64,000 bases of DNA from Climacteris rufus (GCA_013398175.1 VZRZ01005138.1:273817-337816); one strand, 5' to 3'; shown: positions 14,001 through 27,714, counted from the first letter of the stretch. Numbers and translations are program-made. Notes: generated from the letters alone by a model not told the origin.

Positions 14001-14891
14001 TATCAACCAAGTCTCTCTTTGCTAGTACTCACTTGGACAAGGTGAATTATCTTTTCTTTGTTAATTACTGTAGCTGCTCAGTGAGAGAGCAGGGTCATGT
14101 GGAGATGGTAAGAAGTGGGGAGAAGTGGAACATGAATTCACAAGTTTGGTGTGAAGTAGATACACAGGTGCCAATGTTACTTCTCCCTTTTCCAGTTTGC
14201 ACATCTTTCTCCTTTCCCCCACTCTCCACAGTTTTAAGAAGGAAGCTGGACAGCGGAGATCTTTAACATCACAGGCACATTTCTCAAAGGCAGCAGTTGA
14301 AATGATCTGACGCTGAATATATTTAAGGCTAAATTGTGCATATTTATCCTTAGTTGAAAAGGATCATTAGATTATGCCTATGCTCATATGAAATCAATAG
14401 TAACGTGCAATGAGCCTGGTGTCTCTTTTATGGCATTACAGACTCAAGTATTTTACACATAAATAGAGCAAGATATGAGACAGAGTGCATACCACTCTGA
14501 GCTGGGAGATGTGGACCATAAATCAGGATTTGTGTGCATAATTACAGAGTATCAGAACAAGTCCGAAGGGTATTTTTAGCATTGTAAAATGTTGGATAGA
14601 CCTGCTTTCCTACAGAACATTATTCTTCTCATTTCTGCACTTCTAGGTACCAGACAGTTTTGTTGGCCAGATTACTTAATATGGTAGCAGTATGATAAAA
14701 GGCAACTGCAAGAGTATATTGTGTCTAATTGCACAATCGGAGTTTAAAACTTCTTCTGATTAAATTGTGCAAAGGCTCTGAACTAATTTTCTGAAAATGT
14801 CTCCAGGGTTAAACACTATCTTAGCTAACATTTGGATGTGAAAATCAGAGGCTTAGTTTTTTTTTACTGGTGTGCAGTATCTTGGGAAGAT

Positions 14892-15262
14892 AGACTCATA
14901 GAATCATTTAGGTTGGAGATATTCTCTAGGATCAAGTCCAACCATTAACCCAACACTGCCAAGGCCACCATGAAACCATGTCTCTAAGTGCCACATCTTT
15001 TAAATTCCTCCAGGGACAGTGACACATCCACTTCCCTGAACAGCCTGTTCCAATGCTTTTACAACCCTTTTGGTGAAGAAATGATTCCTAATATCCAATC
15101 CAAATCTCACCTGGTGCAACTTGAGGGTATTTTCTTTCATGCTATTACTTTTTACCAGGAGGCTGCAGCCTCCTTTCAGGCAGTTGTAGACAGTGATAAA
15201 GTCTCCTCTCAACCTCCTTTTCTCCAGGCTAAACAGCCCCAGCTCTCTCAGCTACAAACTCT
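14892..15262 (-). mobile_element. CR1 LINE 3' fragment, antisense
   Basis: This is a clear bird CR1 retrotransposon 3' end lying on the minus strand. On the plus strand it opens with 'catagaatcatttaggttgg', the reverse complement of the CR1 terminus with its short ATTCTATG-type repeat. It continues through the 'aagtccaaccattaaccc', 'cagcctgttccaatgctttt' and 'cctccttttctccaggct' words typical of the family. Only the last part of ORF2 and the 3' UTR is present, which is the usual 5'-truncated form. It carries many substitutions and is not active. No target duplication is expected or seen for CR1. A 113-codon plus-strand frame across it is a shadow. Confidence 0.93.
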
Positions 15263-18200
15263 TGGCTGCCACTTCAGGATCTACTTGAAAGCCATCAGTG
15301 AACACCTGGTGCTCAGAATCATTGAATGACATGGACTGTTTCATACAGGCAGTGTCTTGGGCAAAATTCTCATTTTGATGCATGTAAAACTGCAGCAACA
15401 AAACCAAACAAAAAGTGAGGTAGGGGTGAAATGAATAGAAATGTCCCATCTGTTTGTATTGTCCACTTGAGTTGCCATTGTTTGAGGTAACAGGAAGGAG
15501 GAGGGTGGAAAACAAACCACCACTAAAAGGAAAAAGAGGGAGAAGTATCTCAACCGTCAGAAAAGCTGTGCTTTTTTCTTTTTCGCATAATGGAAGCTTC
15601 TGTGCAGCCTGAGAGTTTGTATTCCCCATTGCAGCAGAGTTCAGGCTTACGAGTTTAGTTAGAGCTTTTATGTGACATTTTTCTTAAGAGCAGATTTTAA
15701 CCCTCCAGTTTATTCAGCATTGATGCTTACATCCAAACAGAAGGGGGGTAATTTTTTTTCTCTATTACCTGGCACTAAATTTCTAACTCTGCCCCCAATG
15801 TAATGAATCCAGATTCAGTTCTCCCTGGCTTGTATTACTGTGTATTTTAAGTCCTGTGCCATCCCCTGTACTATCCTACATTTGCACAAAGCTAAAGCAA
15901 GATTCTTATAAGACATTAAAAAAGCAGTTATCCCATGTAACTTCCCAAGAAACTAACAAGATTCCTTGAACTGTCCTGTGTGTCACTCCTATCTCAGTGT
16001 AAAGAGAAGCACCTTGGATGGCAGAATGCTTTCAAATGGGTGCAGCAGGTGCAGTGGTAAGAGGGGATGGAAGAACAGAGGTACCAAGCTGTCGTTTTTT
16101 TCCTTGGGGAAGATAGAAGAGATAATAGGTATGAGAGATCTTATTTCATCCATTTCATGGAAGAGTTCTAGATGAAAAAATTGTCATGCTTTTGCAATGA
16201 AAATCTCCACTGCTACTGAAACACCTGTAATCTTCTCAATGCATTTCTGAATATGGATTACTTGTCATCCTTTTTTAAATTCTTTTTTCCCTGGAAATGA
16301 AGATAGAAATGTCTTTTAATGTGTTTCTAAGGTTCAAAAAGAAAGACCTTTGCACCGATTTAATTATCTGAAAGTCCCTTATTCTGCTGTACTTCTACCT
16401 TTTGTGGAACAACTACCTGTCATTTAGCCTGATTTAGCTAATTTACTCATATCAATTAATTGCATAATGAGCCACAGGCAGGCTTTTTGTGTCTGAAAAC
16501 TATTATCTTCATTTTGCCATTTACTGCAGGAGAAACTAGGATATAAGATTTCCCCAAATGTTCTAAAACAATATGTCTATTTTAATAAAATTAAATTGCC
16601 ACAATGTTATTTATCTTTGTTGTTCTATACTATTTCCAAGCAATTTTTACACTGTTTTTCACATACTTGAACTGCGTAAGGATGTTTTCCTGTCTTAGAA
16701 TGGTGAGATCACTCATGATGCCCCAGCATTTGCACCTAATGCTTAAATTGTGTAGCTTACACCAGTATTTCTTTGGGTGATATTTGGTAGATAATTTAAA
16801 GGTTAATCATAAAGCTGGTTTGCTGTCTTTTCATTCCTTGTTCTAATAGATAAAATAAGTCAAACTCATGATACTCTGTTTACTGCTAGGGCTGGCTGGG
16901 TGATTTCTTTTTTTGTTTGTGGCTTTGTGAAATATTTGTAACGTGGCCTAAAATATTTTGGGATTAAAGGTTCTACACCGAATAAAGGGTACATTAAGCA
17001 ATATGTGTTCTAAAAACAGACCTTATCCAGCACTTAAAAATAATTGCACAGGAAATACTTTTCAAAGGTATTAAACATTTAAGGGCCTTAAAATATATTT
17101 TTAATAAGCTTACAAATAGGCTTTTAGCTTAACTTTTATGTAGTGGTAATATTCTTTTTCAGATTTTCACATATACGGATAATAACATCAAAACACCTTT
17201 AAAATTCACCTTAGGAAGAATTTAGGGAACTTTTTTATTAAGTCTGGTACTTGTAGTTTTATTATTGGTTAGAATTATTACTATTTGACTTGTACCTGCC
17301 TGTTTTTAATGCTCTGACGTAGGTATATCAGTCAGTTTAGTCCTACTAAACTCTACTGATTTTGACAAGATAGACCTTTCAGCAACAGTCCAGGGTCTGT
17401 GGATTTTTCACAGTGTGGATGGACTTCCAGGGTGATTGGAGTTCAAGTCTTTTGTGTCTTAGAGATATCTCCTCTGTGAGCAGATGATGTCAAAAAGTGT
17501 ATGTCACTTTATATACTGTGGTTAATTTCTGTGAGTCTGAAATACCACACTTCCTATGCAGAAGTGCTGGATCTGTAACTTTAGTGTTTGTCCTCATGAC
17601 AGGTCTGTTTTAATGTACAGTTCAAATGTATGCATAGAGCAGTTAAACACACATATCTAAAGAAGGAGTGGGTTTTTTTTCATATTTCTATTGTTCTTAT
17701 TTATTTCAAACCACGTTTGCTTTGAAATAACCAAACCTGAGCTAGACCTTGAATATTAAGGGTGAATCTTTTAAGGTTTTAATGTGCATTAATATGCATT
17801 TCCCAACAATTAGTTGAAACTCAAAAGGTGCATTTTGTGATGGCTTGCAGCATATTCCTGAGGGCTCATTATCTTATCAAAGCTTGTAAGGTACAGACCC
17901 TGCAGGAGTGATGTTGTTACTCGGTGAGTTAATACAGAGTTAGATTTTTTGCATGATGCTAGGAGGGAAAAGCTACAGTAGATACAGATGGAGATGAAAA
18001 TGTGAGACTGTGGTTCTAAATTTGTTTTGAACAAATTGGATTTGTTGCTCTTCAGCTTTCCTTCTGAAAACTCTCTTGTGACTTTATTGTCAGTTGAAGT
18101 GTTTATTGACTGAGAAGTGCTTGCATTTTAGTGATGGATATAGTGATCCTGGTAAACACTTTGGGGCTTTTGTGATACAATATGCTGTGTAAGTGTTTGT

Positions 18201-21200
18201 GTCGTTTTATGATGGAGTGGGCAGAAGCTTATTTAAATAAAAAGTAGAATAAAACCCACACAGTTTCAGCAGCCATTAGTTTCATTAAAGCTAGTACAAA
18301 GATAAGAGTTAAATGATTTGTGGATATATACAAATGTCTTAAAGTAGAAAAGCAACACAGAACCCAATGCCATTATTGCTGGGAGAAGTGCCAGCGTTCT
18401 CATTATTTTTAATGACTTCCAAACTGGGCCCTTAGTGACTGGTGAGGTAAGCAATTTCAGATGGGAAATGTGATATACTCAGTACTGAAACGTGCTGAAC
18501 ACCCTCAGTTGTTAGGGGCCATGGCTGTGCTCAGGATACATTGAGAGGTGGCAGACAAATTGTAGGTTGAAGGTTACTTCTTTAGAAAGAAAAAAAGGAT
18601 TTTTTTCTATATGGCTGAATAAAATAGTACAGTCTAGATGATAAAAAGTGTATGTAATGGCACCACTCATGAAAAAACAGTCGTCACTGAAGAAAGGTGT
18701 ATACTAAAAAAATACAACTATAGCTCTTTGGATTTATCCCAACATTAAAAAAGAAAGTACCAAACAAAACCTTCGGTAACTGTTTCTGCTTATTAAAAAA
18801 GATAAGCATCTTGTGAAGATATGGAGGTTGTTAATAATGAAGAGACTACTGTGAGAGGCACTTACCTCAGAAGCAGGTGGCCTGCAGTTCCCATGTGCCC
18901 GACATCCCCCTTCTGCACTGCTGTGTGTGCTGGAGAGCTGTGTCCCTCAGAAATCCCACCAGCATTCATCTCCTGGTAGGGAGGCAGTGCTTTGGTGTCT
19001 CCTCCTGTGTAGGAGGGAGTTTGCAGAAGTAGCTTCTCCAGGAGGGAAGGATCCCAATCTGAGACACCCCTGACTGCCTGTGGGTCTGCCTGGCTCTTTG
19101 GGTGTTAAGCAAGACATGCAAGTCAGAAGTACTGGACAGTAAATCAGCAAGACAGAAAACGCTGGAAGTGTTTTAATGGTAAAAAAGAGGCTTGGTCAGA
19201 ACCTGGGCGCTTTTTTTTTTTTTTACTCTGGCACATATTTTCTGTATGTAGAACAGGAGGGTGAGCAGCCCCTTGTCCCCATCCTTCCCAGGCAGAGAGC
19301 CCTACTCACCTGCTGGCTAGCCTGGGGGCAGGGCATACATTACCATCCCTTCTGTCTGGGTGTACCTGCATAGAAATCGTTCCCATTGTGCCAAATATGT
19401 TAAAAATTAAAATATTTTCAGTCTTTTAAAGTTACCGATTGGGACTCCAGGCAATGAAAAATACTGCTTAGTGCAGAGCAGGAAAGTTGCATAGTGCCAC
19501 TCATGTGATGATTAATGTTTGCTTTGTAAGTTAAAATTACTGGAAAGATGACCCAGCAATAGCACACAAACCCACAAATTTGGCAATTTTAAAGCAAACA
19601 CAAAGCAGTGGTTTTTTCTTTCTTTTTATTTTTTTTTTAATTTTTAAACGATGGAGCTGCCATGTGATACTTTGAAAACTAAAAATATAGCTAATTTACG
19701 ATGATATTAGATAATTTCATAGAATATTGGTCAACTGATGACTACTAAAAAAAAAAGCTAACAGGCAGCCCCTATCTTTGAAAACTGATAAATCACTGGT
19801 TGCTCAAATTTCAAGAAATAAATCGGAGGAAGGCTCATGCTCTGTGCCTCTCTTCTGGTCACTCCATTACTGATCACCACAGAAATGGGACACAATGGTG
19901 ACTTCACCCTGGAGCCAATACTGTTTGCCTGCTCCTGTGTCCAAAGATTACTTGCAGGGTCAAATGTAGATGTGAGAAGTTATTGTCTCATTTATATTTC
20001 AGGTGGGAACCTTGCAGTCACTGCTAATCTTAATCCAAGCCCTTTGTGCATTGGTGGTTCTGCCTGTTTTCAGGCACCCCAGAAGTGCTCCTAGGCCAGA
20101 GGGGACAAAGAACATCTCTCAGCAGTCTCACAAGTAGCCTCTGCAGCTGAGCCACTGCACATGGAATTGTGGCCAGTGGAAATTCAGGTGAGCACTCTAC
20201 TGTATAAACTTTCACTGCCCTTGAGTATAAGTTACTCTACACACATACTAATATCTATAATTAAAATGCTCCCTTGAAGTAAATAATTAAACGAGGATTA
20301 CCATTATGAGCCACAAAGTGACACAGGTGACAGGCTTACCTTAAGCAGAACAATTAAACTGTAAATTAAAATTAAACTTCTCCATGTAAATAGAATATTG
20401 TGTGAGGCAATTATCTAAGAGTAATAGGGCAGGTCTGTATACTGTATCAATAAATCCTAGAGATTCTTTAGTAAAGATTTTCTACCCTGTTGTTTTGTAT
20501 CTGTATTTAAAAAAAAATAATAATTTAAATGAGAAAAAAGGCCAAAGTACATTTTCAATGTTCTTTGGCAAAACTGATGTTTTACTGGAGAAGTTTGGTT
20601 TAAGCAGCATTTTTCCTTAGCAAATGGTTTGCGTTTTTTTAATGTAGTGGAGATATTGAGTCCTGTGGGAGAGATGCTTCTATGGCTGAGCAAAGCTTAG
20701 TTAGAAAGAGAATGTACCATCAATTTTAGAAAGAGAAAGTTACAGCTTCTTACTTACAGGATGACCAAGAATTAGTTCTTGTTATTAGTAACTTTGTGCA
20801 TGCTCAAAAAATCTTTAGTAGCAAATGACTAAATTCATTATTCTGTATATTTTATATTTAAAAAAAATAGTTCTTGTTCAAGTTGGAAGTCGTGCTTTAT
20901 TTTATTCTAAATAAATTATTTAGAATTAGTTTTAAAATCATTAATTTATTCTCCAGGTATGAAGTGATCCTAGATCTTGACAGTCCCTTAACCAAGGAGT
21001 TATGAGCTACACTACACAAAATGTTCTCTAGACAGTACTGACATTTTTTGCTCTGTATTTTTTAAAGCAGATCAATGTTATAGAAAATACAAGTAGTAAA
21101 CAAAATTTTGGGAAAAACCCCATGGAGTCCTCGTCCAAATTCCAAAACCCTTTGTTAATCTGACAGTTTAAACCATGCCAGTCTGCTAAATCTGAGCATC

Positions 21201-22600
21201 AAAATGCCTCAAAATATTTTAATACTTTTCATCTTTTACTAGGTCATTTTATGCCGTAATTTTAAATCTCTGCTTCTAATGCTATGTTTTACCAATTTAT
21301 TAAGTGAAACAAGAAACTAATTTATTAACCAATTTATTAAGAGAGACAAGAAACTAATTTTTGTTACTCTCAATTCAGAGAGAAGGAACAGTTCTTTCAT
21401 TCTTTGATGTACGATCCTAAAGCTGGAACAATTTAAATCACTTTTTAGATATTGTAGTCCATTTAGTAAAATATGTAGTGCTGTTATGATAGTGTAAACC
21501 ATTAGACTGCAATTACACTAGCACAGCACAGAGCCTAATAGTTCTGTTGGAACACAACAGTGATGCATGATTGCTCCATTAGGATGAGAAGTCTTGAAGC
21601 ACTGAGGTTATTACAAAAAATGAATCATGGTTACAGTCTTGATTTCGTTAGATTGTAAAAAAAATATCTTATTTATGGATATAACTACTGCTGTGTCAAC
21701 CTTTTAAAAAAGTATTTTAAAAAACCCCAAGAACTAGTAAGGATTGTTTGGATTATGATTATGAGATCTTTTGCCTTACAGCAGATGCAGCTGAAAATCC
21801 AGAACCTCATCTGTATTTTCCCAAAAGTGTTATTCAGGCAGGTTGTACTGCAGCATGTTTTCAGGACTTAAATGAGACTGTTTTTACAGATATTTGTGAG
21901 AGCAGTGTTTTAAAGATTGTGAAAAACTTTGTCATGTTATTGTCTAAATATTCTTTTTCAAAAATGCCCAAATGTACAACCAATATATTCACATAATTTC
22001 AAAGACAAGTATAGATGAAAGGTAGGAGGAAACATTTTCTTTTTCCTACTTTGCTTAGATTTGAAAGCATTTAATAAGAGAGTTTATATACACAGCCAGG
22101 TTTTCGCAGCAACAGGGGAATAAGAAGCATTTTGAAAATAAAAAAAAGAGACAGTAAGATTTTAAAAATTAGATCAGACACTGAAGAGCTGCATTAACAC
22201 TGGTAATAACATCTAACTCATAAAATTGATCTCATTTGAAATTGCTGGCATTCCTTTACATTTAGGCTTTGGATGTCAGTAGCATATCTGCCTGTGCTTA
22301 ATATAATCACAGACTGGAAAAAGACTGAACTATCCACTGAGATAACTGTTGGGGACTAAAAAATGTAGATATTTGAAGATAATTCTTTCTCCAACAATTG
22401 ATATACTGCAAAATAAACAAGGAATAAAACATTCTCAGCTAACAAATTCATTTGAGAAATTGCTTTAGAAGTTTAGCAAGAATTTCTGTGTGTGGGAAGA
22501 AAAACTGAATTTTGGGCTGAAAATTGTTTGCGTGTACCTCAAAAGTCGAATGAGAATGAATTGTATTATCTCTATGATAACACAAGTGGCCCTGGGCTTA
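15263..22600. other. AT-rich non-coding stretch
   Basis: No gene is recognised. A GC-richer patch at about 18.85-19.15 kb has a strong minus-strand donor (GAG then gtaagt, boundary near 18,867-18,868). Another strong minus-strand donor (CAG then gtgagt) falls near 19,309-19,311. Neither is anchored by a recognisable coding exon. A 37-bp tandem duplication at 21,291-21,364 is listed separately. A homeobox-site-like AT-rich patch lies at about 16,430-16,500. The rest is AT-rich with poly-A or poly-T runs. Confidence 0.5.
21291..21364. repeat. 37-bp tandem duplication
   Basis: Two adjacent copies of a 37-bp unit, beginning 'accaatttattaag' and containing 'acaagaaactaattt', differ at only a few bases. 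It is a local duplication in AT-rich DNA with no coding content. Confidence 0.85.
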
Positions 22601-22601
22601 C

Positions 22602-22680
22602 CCTGGTGTTGCAGGAGTGAACATGCAGCAGCTGGGTGATCAGCTGGTACAGCAGCTGAGACATCCTCATTGCATCCTTG
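22602..22680 (-). other. Candidate 79-nt exon, minus strand
   Basis: On the minus strand a very long pyrimidine-rich stretch (about 100 nt, revcomp of 22681-22790) ends in 'cattcctacag'. It is followed by a 79-nt GC-richer segment and a donor gtaagc after CAGG. Two frames are open; the one ending exactly at the donor reads KDAMRMSQLLYQ...SCNTR, a plausible amphipathic helix. The segment differs from the flanking AT-rich DNA by its repeated CAGCTG/CTGCTG words. I do not recognise the protein. It could be an internal exon of a minus-strand gene with large introns, a non-coding RNA exon, or a chance pseudo-exon. Confidence 0.33.
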
Positions 22681-25127
22681 CTGTAGGAATGCACTCGAGA
22701 GAGGAGAAGCAGAGATCAGAGAGGATATGAAGAATGAGAAAGATGCAAGACTGCAAGAGTAAAGAGAAAGCAAGAAAAAGAGAGTGTATGTGATAGACAG
22801 AAACAGTGATATCCCTTACTGCAATGGATTCCTCGCTGTGAGTGGTGGATGAAGAAAATTTGTAGAGTTTTAACAGCTTTTAGGTATAGTTAGACCATAG
22901 CTCATTTCTCTTAGTTTGGTTGACTTTTCTTTCGCATTCAAACTTAGTTCAGGTCAGTGGAAATAAACTTTAAACTTAGACTTATTAAATACACAATACT
23001 TAATCAGTCTAAGTTTAACTTGCATTTTCTGAAATATGTGTAAAACATAAAGAACACATTAGCTGTCTGCCTCTGCATCTAACTGCATGCTTAAGTTTAT
23101 GAGCATTCTGGTCTTGATTAAAATAGTGAATAAGAATTTAAAAATATGTGAGCGTAACTATTAAAAAACTATTAGTGAGAAGAGGGATGCATTTTAATAC
23201 AGAATTAACAAATATGTTTCAAGGGTAGAAGGTGTTGCTTTTGAAAAATGATATAATTTAATTAAGTCAATTGAAAATAACACATTAATATATCTTTAAG
23301 TTTATATATTCTCTAAATTGTGTCTGTTATCCTGGCAGAAATATGTAAAAAGTTAATTTTTATGAGTTGTGGTACAGAAGTGACCCGGGACTCTGTTTAA
23401 GGGTGCTCTGGAATGGAGGGATCTTTGAAGTAATGCAGAAATGGGCAAGAACCTCTACCATTCAGGGTCATGTCACAGTGCCTGGATTTGGACCAGCAGC
23501 TGGACACATCCACCAAACTCCTGTGAGCTTGAGACTGCTGACTGCTATAGAAGACAGACCTGTGGCTGACAATCTGCTCCAGTAGTGCCTGTTCCTTAAG
23601 TGCTGCCAGGAAAAAAAAGGTAATTTGAGTATTGAAGGAAGCTGCTTCAAAAAGCTGCAAGTCTCTTCCTCACCAAATTCTATTTAAAGAATCCCAGGCA
23701 GTGTACTTCAGCATACACAACACACAGACGCGAGATATTTTCTGTTTTAGAGGCAAGATGGATGTTATCTTCTCTCTTATTTGGGATGCTTTCTAACAAG
23801 ATTTACCTGCCATTGTGCAATCATCTCTCATTTAGACAATGTGGGATAACTGCTACATAAAATGGAGCAACAAAAGCGCTGTATAAAAAATTTTATTGTG
23901 TATTAGCAGAAGTGAATGTAAAAGAGGCCTGTATAGCTTTTTAGGGCAGATCTGGCTCCTCCCCGGTACTGTATAGAAACCCTGGTAACTTTAGGTGAAG
24001 CTTGGAGTGAATCTGTACTTTGGCAAGTGGCTTTTGCTGTCGGTGCCTTGGCTTTGACTGCATCCTCTGGCTGTTGTTCACAGCGACTGCTCCTTGTTTT
24101 GGAAACTCTTCCCATGTCTTCTTGTTTAAAATGAACTCTGGCTTTGAACACCATAGCTTTCTGCTTGATTTTGTTGGTTTTGTTGTTGTTTTGTTTTGTG
24201 GCACTCTTGCAAGTTTTTTTGACGTATTTTCTAGAGGAATGAGGGGAATAATGCCATGCTGGTGTCTCCAGGGCACTCACTAACTGTTGCAGGCTGTTGC
24301 TGAATTTCAGCCACATCTGATGGCAGGAGACAAAGTTTCATAGATACCAAGTTCCTTGGAGTACAGCTACATAAGTTCCGCATAACTGCTCACCTTTAAC
24401 TGCACATTAGAGAGGTGTTTCAGACGCCCAATGGGAAAATATTTAAGACACCAAGAAGCTCCAAAAAGCAGCTGTGGGCAGCCCAGCTGATCATGGTGCT
24501 GCTGAGGAGCCACTGTGTGCCCCCATCCTGCTGGTGCCAGCCCTTGGCCGGGCTGTCAGTCAGGTCAGTGCCCCTCAGCTGCCTCTGCCCTGCTGCAGCA
24601 GCCTGTGAGTCCTGTGCATCCCTCCCAGACACAGCTGGGGACATGGCACTTGCTGCTTGGAGCTGTGCACTGGCCTGGGAACCTGTGCAGAAGATCTGGG
24701 AACTTCTCATTTATCTGATGCACCTCTGTGCTCACATCTGTACGTTGGGACCTTGCAGGCTGTGCACCATGTTTCCATCCCCTGTGTCCCTGGGGTACCC
24801 TCACGTGCTTTGTTGATGTCTTGCACTAACGGAGCTAATCTTAGCACTCTCTTTCTTGATTCTAGTTTAATGCAGTTAGTTAGGATTTTTAAGTACTTTG
24901 CCTTATTTTTTCTCAAATATCAGCTGTCAGAAGCACACACAGGTCTCATGAAACAGGTGCAGTTTTTGGACTGATTTAAATGAAGAAGGGAGAGACATTC
25001 AGTAAATATTAACTGGCAGGCACTCTCAGGAGAGCAGACAAAATGGAAAAAACTATGAGTTTGGCAGTGCCCCACAAATGGGATATTTTTTTGGTTTTAT
25101 TTTATGTTAGGGGATGTAAATATCATT

Positions 25128-25145
25128 TGATTCTATGATTCTGTG
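25128..25145 (+). mobile_element. Possible CR1 3' terminus remnant
   Basis: The words 'gattctatgattctgtgg' match the short terminal repeat that closes bird CR1 elements (ATTCTATG-type). The upstream 100 bp are too diverged for me to recognise as CR1. It may be a heavily decayed element or coincidence. Confidence 0.3.
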
Positions 25146-26005
25146 GAGCCCTTCTTAAGGCTGTACCCTCTGACAAATGGATGGGAACATTTGTTAACTT
25201 GATTGTGTGGCACCTCTCAGTCATTATCTTTTTCATCAGTGTTCTTGTTTTGGATTCCTTCTACGTCTTCTAATATTTCAAAGGAATAAAAATGCTAACA
25301 CAGGAAATAAATGTGGAGATTTTCGTCCAAGTAACATATATTGCACAAAGTTTACCTTGAAGCATTGAACATGAAGTGAATACAGGAGTCCCAGCCCATT
25401 TTAAATGCTATCTTGGTTTTATGACAACTATATTACAGTTTCCTAATCTATGGACCTACCTTACAAGAAATATTTGTAGATAAAACTTCATGGATGGTGA
25501 TAAAGTAAAGGAAAATGTCCTTTTATTCTTTGATGATGCTGAAATCTAAAAAATATTATTGCCTACATGAAAAAACAGAAAAAAAGTGTTATTTATACTA
25601 GCTGGTACATTTTTACACATTTTTCAGTGAGATTTTTGTTTATTACTGACTGAAAGGGGAACTTTGACATTGGAAAGAAGAATTCATTGTGTGCAGACAG
25701 CAAGAAGTATATGGATTGCATCAGCCTCTTTCCCCTTGTGACTTTTCTTCGTTTGTGGACTAAATCCTCTGGTATTTGTGTGCTCAGAGTTTCACATGGA
25801 GCACTTCAACACAATGTGCCTGCTTGGGGGAGTGGGAAGAATGGCATACTTTTAACAAGTGTCCTTGAGGCAGAGAACAACAGGAAGGCGCATTGCCATG
25901 CATCATCCTTTATTTATGCATATGGAGTGCAAGGTAACCCGCACTGGGGTCTGCTGTGGGAGAAGGCACAGCAGTGTCACGGAGCTCTGAAAGTTCAATA
26001 AAAGC

Positions 26006-26110
26006 AGTGAAGGACATGCAGCTTCTCTGTATCTGCTCTGCATAATGGCAACTTGGATTTTTACGGTGCTTGGACGCTTGGTTGTCCTGGGATTTAGTGA
26101 AGGACATGCA
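26006..26110. repeat. 15-bp direct repeats flanking 75 bp
   Basis: The 15-mer agtgaaggacatgca occurs at 26006-26020 and again at 26096-26110. The intervening 75 bp shows no poly-A tail or known element, so a target-site duplication is possible but unsupported. Confidence 0.7.
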
Positions 26111-27714
26111 AAACCGGTGCATTTACTGTGTGTACTTCATGCTGATAGTCTGGAAATGGAGCAAGTCAGAGAGAAATGTAGCTTTTTGGGATCATTAAAA
26201 ATCCATTTTCATTAAAAGCCACATATTGCAGGGACGTACTTATTTATACATTCATCCCCTGTCTGCCTATGTCTTACTGATAGAGTGAAAAGAGAGGCTT
26301 TTCATAACAATTTTAAAGCCTAAATGAAAGAAAAGCATTCTATTTGCCTTAAATTACTTATGTGCTGTAGTTATTTGGTCACGCTGTGCTGGATGGCAAC
26401 TCCCCTGCATTCTTTCTTTACCTCCAGTTCCTTTTGTCCTATCTATCTATAATTTGTTTTTATCTATATCTTCCGCGTATCTATTTCCTCTTTGTGCTTA
26501 GAGTTGGTTGCAAATTATATTTGTGATGCAGAGAGCTTACAATCTGACTGTCTTGATATTATTTTATGCAACCATGACTACTGTAAAAATTGGCTTTGCT
26601 GACTGTTTTGTGTTATTGATTCAAGCCCATTTCAGAATTAACTTGTTTGGAATGATCTGGCAGTGTTGTGTGCCCTAGGTTCTCTCAGGAAAAATTCACC
26701 TCTCATAACTAAATGCAATAAAATGTTCAAATATATCTAAACACAGTTATATTTTGAATTTAGATGAAAACCTTATGGAGTCAATCAAATATACAAGGCA
26801 TGTGCAAGTTTTAGTTCTAGACTTACAAGTACTGTATTGCAGAAAAAAGGTATTCAGAGACCAGCTTTTTCCTAGAGATTTGTCCCTTATGTAGGCTTTA
26901 TGAAATGCCTAATCACATCATTCATGTTTCCATCCTGAATTAGTTGGAAATAATTTTGACATTTGACTGTAGGACTGTATCTGTAATTTGAGATTATTGC
27001 CTAAATTCACTTGGGGGTTTGTTGTTTCAAATCTTAGTTTTACATTTGTCTTCATGGTTAGGTAGAAATATTTGTGTGCTGATAGTCAATGGAAAGTGAT
27101 CTACAAAAATAAATGTTCTCTCATTAATGGCTTGACTGGTCAATTTTGAACTTTATTTTACAAATGGAGAAAATAACATGCTAGTATAAACAGGAAAACT
27201 TGGAACTTGAATTTATTGCAATATGAAAATGTCCACATGTTAGAAATTGTACACTGAAATCAGATCCCAGTCCTGAATATCTTTAACTGACTCATAAAAC
27301 TGGCTAAAAAATAAACAGATCCTCTCCCATCAGTAATTTTTTTCTGGGTACACAAAAATGGGAAGAAAACTTCTAATGACCTAACAGTTTTAGTCTTTCT
27401 ATTTCATTGCCATCAAGACTGCCTGGGTAAGGACTCCATGTCCTGAGCTGCACATTTCAGGTGACAGAGTCCAGGGAGCTTTTGGCACTGTGCAGTCTGA
27501 CCCACCTCCTTGCCCATGGTGTCCCAGGCTATGCTCTGCTCTGCGAGCAGATCGGCTTTTTTTGGCTAGGGGAAAAAAGTTGTATGCCATCTACTCTTTA
27601 AAATGTTTTGGCAGTCCTGGAACTGGACTATAAATTCTTCCTTTGTTTCCCTTCATAGCTTTTTTCCTGACTAGTCTGTCTTAGTTCTTTACTTATCTTC
27701 TTATTGTCTTTCAG

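Larger units (their letters stand above)
5320..14890. other. AT-rich non-coding stretch
   Basis: No gene is recognised. GC-richer patches at about 7.6-8.1 kb and 8.6-8.8 kb carry chance open frames (148 codons at 7682-8128, 127 codons at 8608-8991, plus strand) without known motifs. A 36-nt exon-like segment (5766-5801, plus), a 76-nt exon-like segment (7489-7564, minus) and a small palindrome (10978-11001) are listed separately. An A/C-rich low-complexity tract occurs at about 13727-13778. The remainder shows short A/T runs only. Confidence 0.55.

Noticed and set aside
20079..20186. Plus-strand exon between 'ctgcctgttttcag' and 'attcag' gtgagc
   Set aside because: All three frames contain stops, so at best a non-coding exon; no further support.
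22301..22350. CR1 3' end on the minus strand ('aatcacagactggaaaaag')
   Set aside because: Only a short resemblance; the flanking sequence does not continue as CR1.
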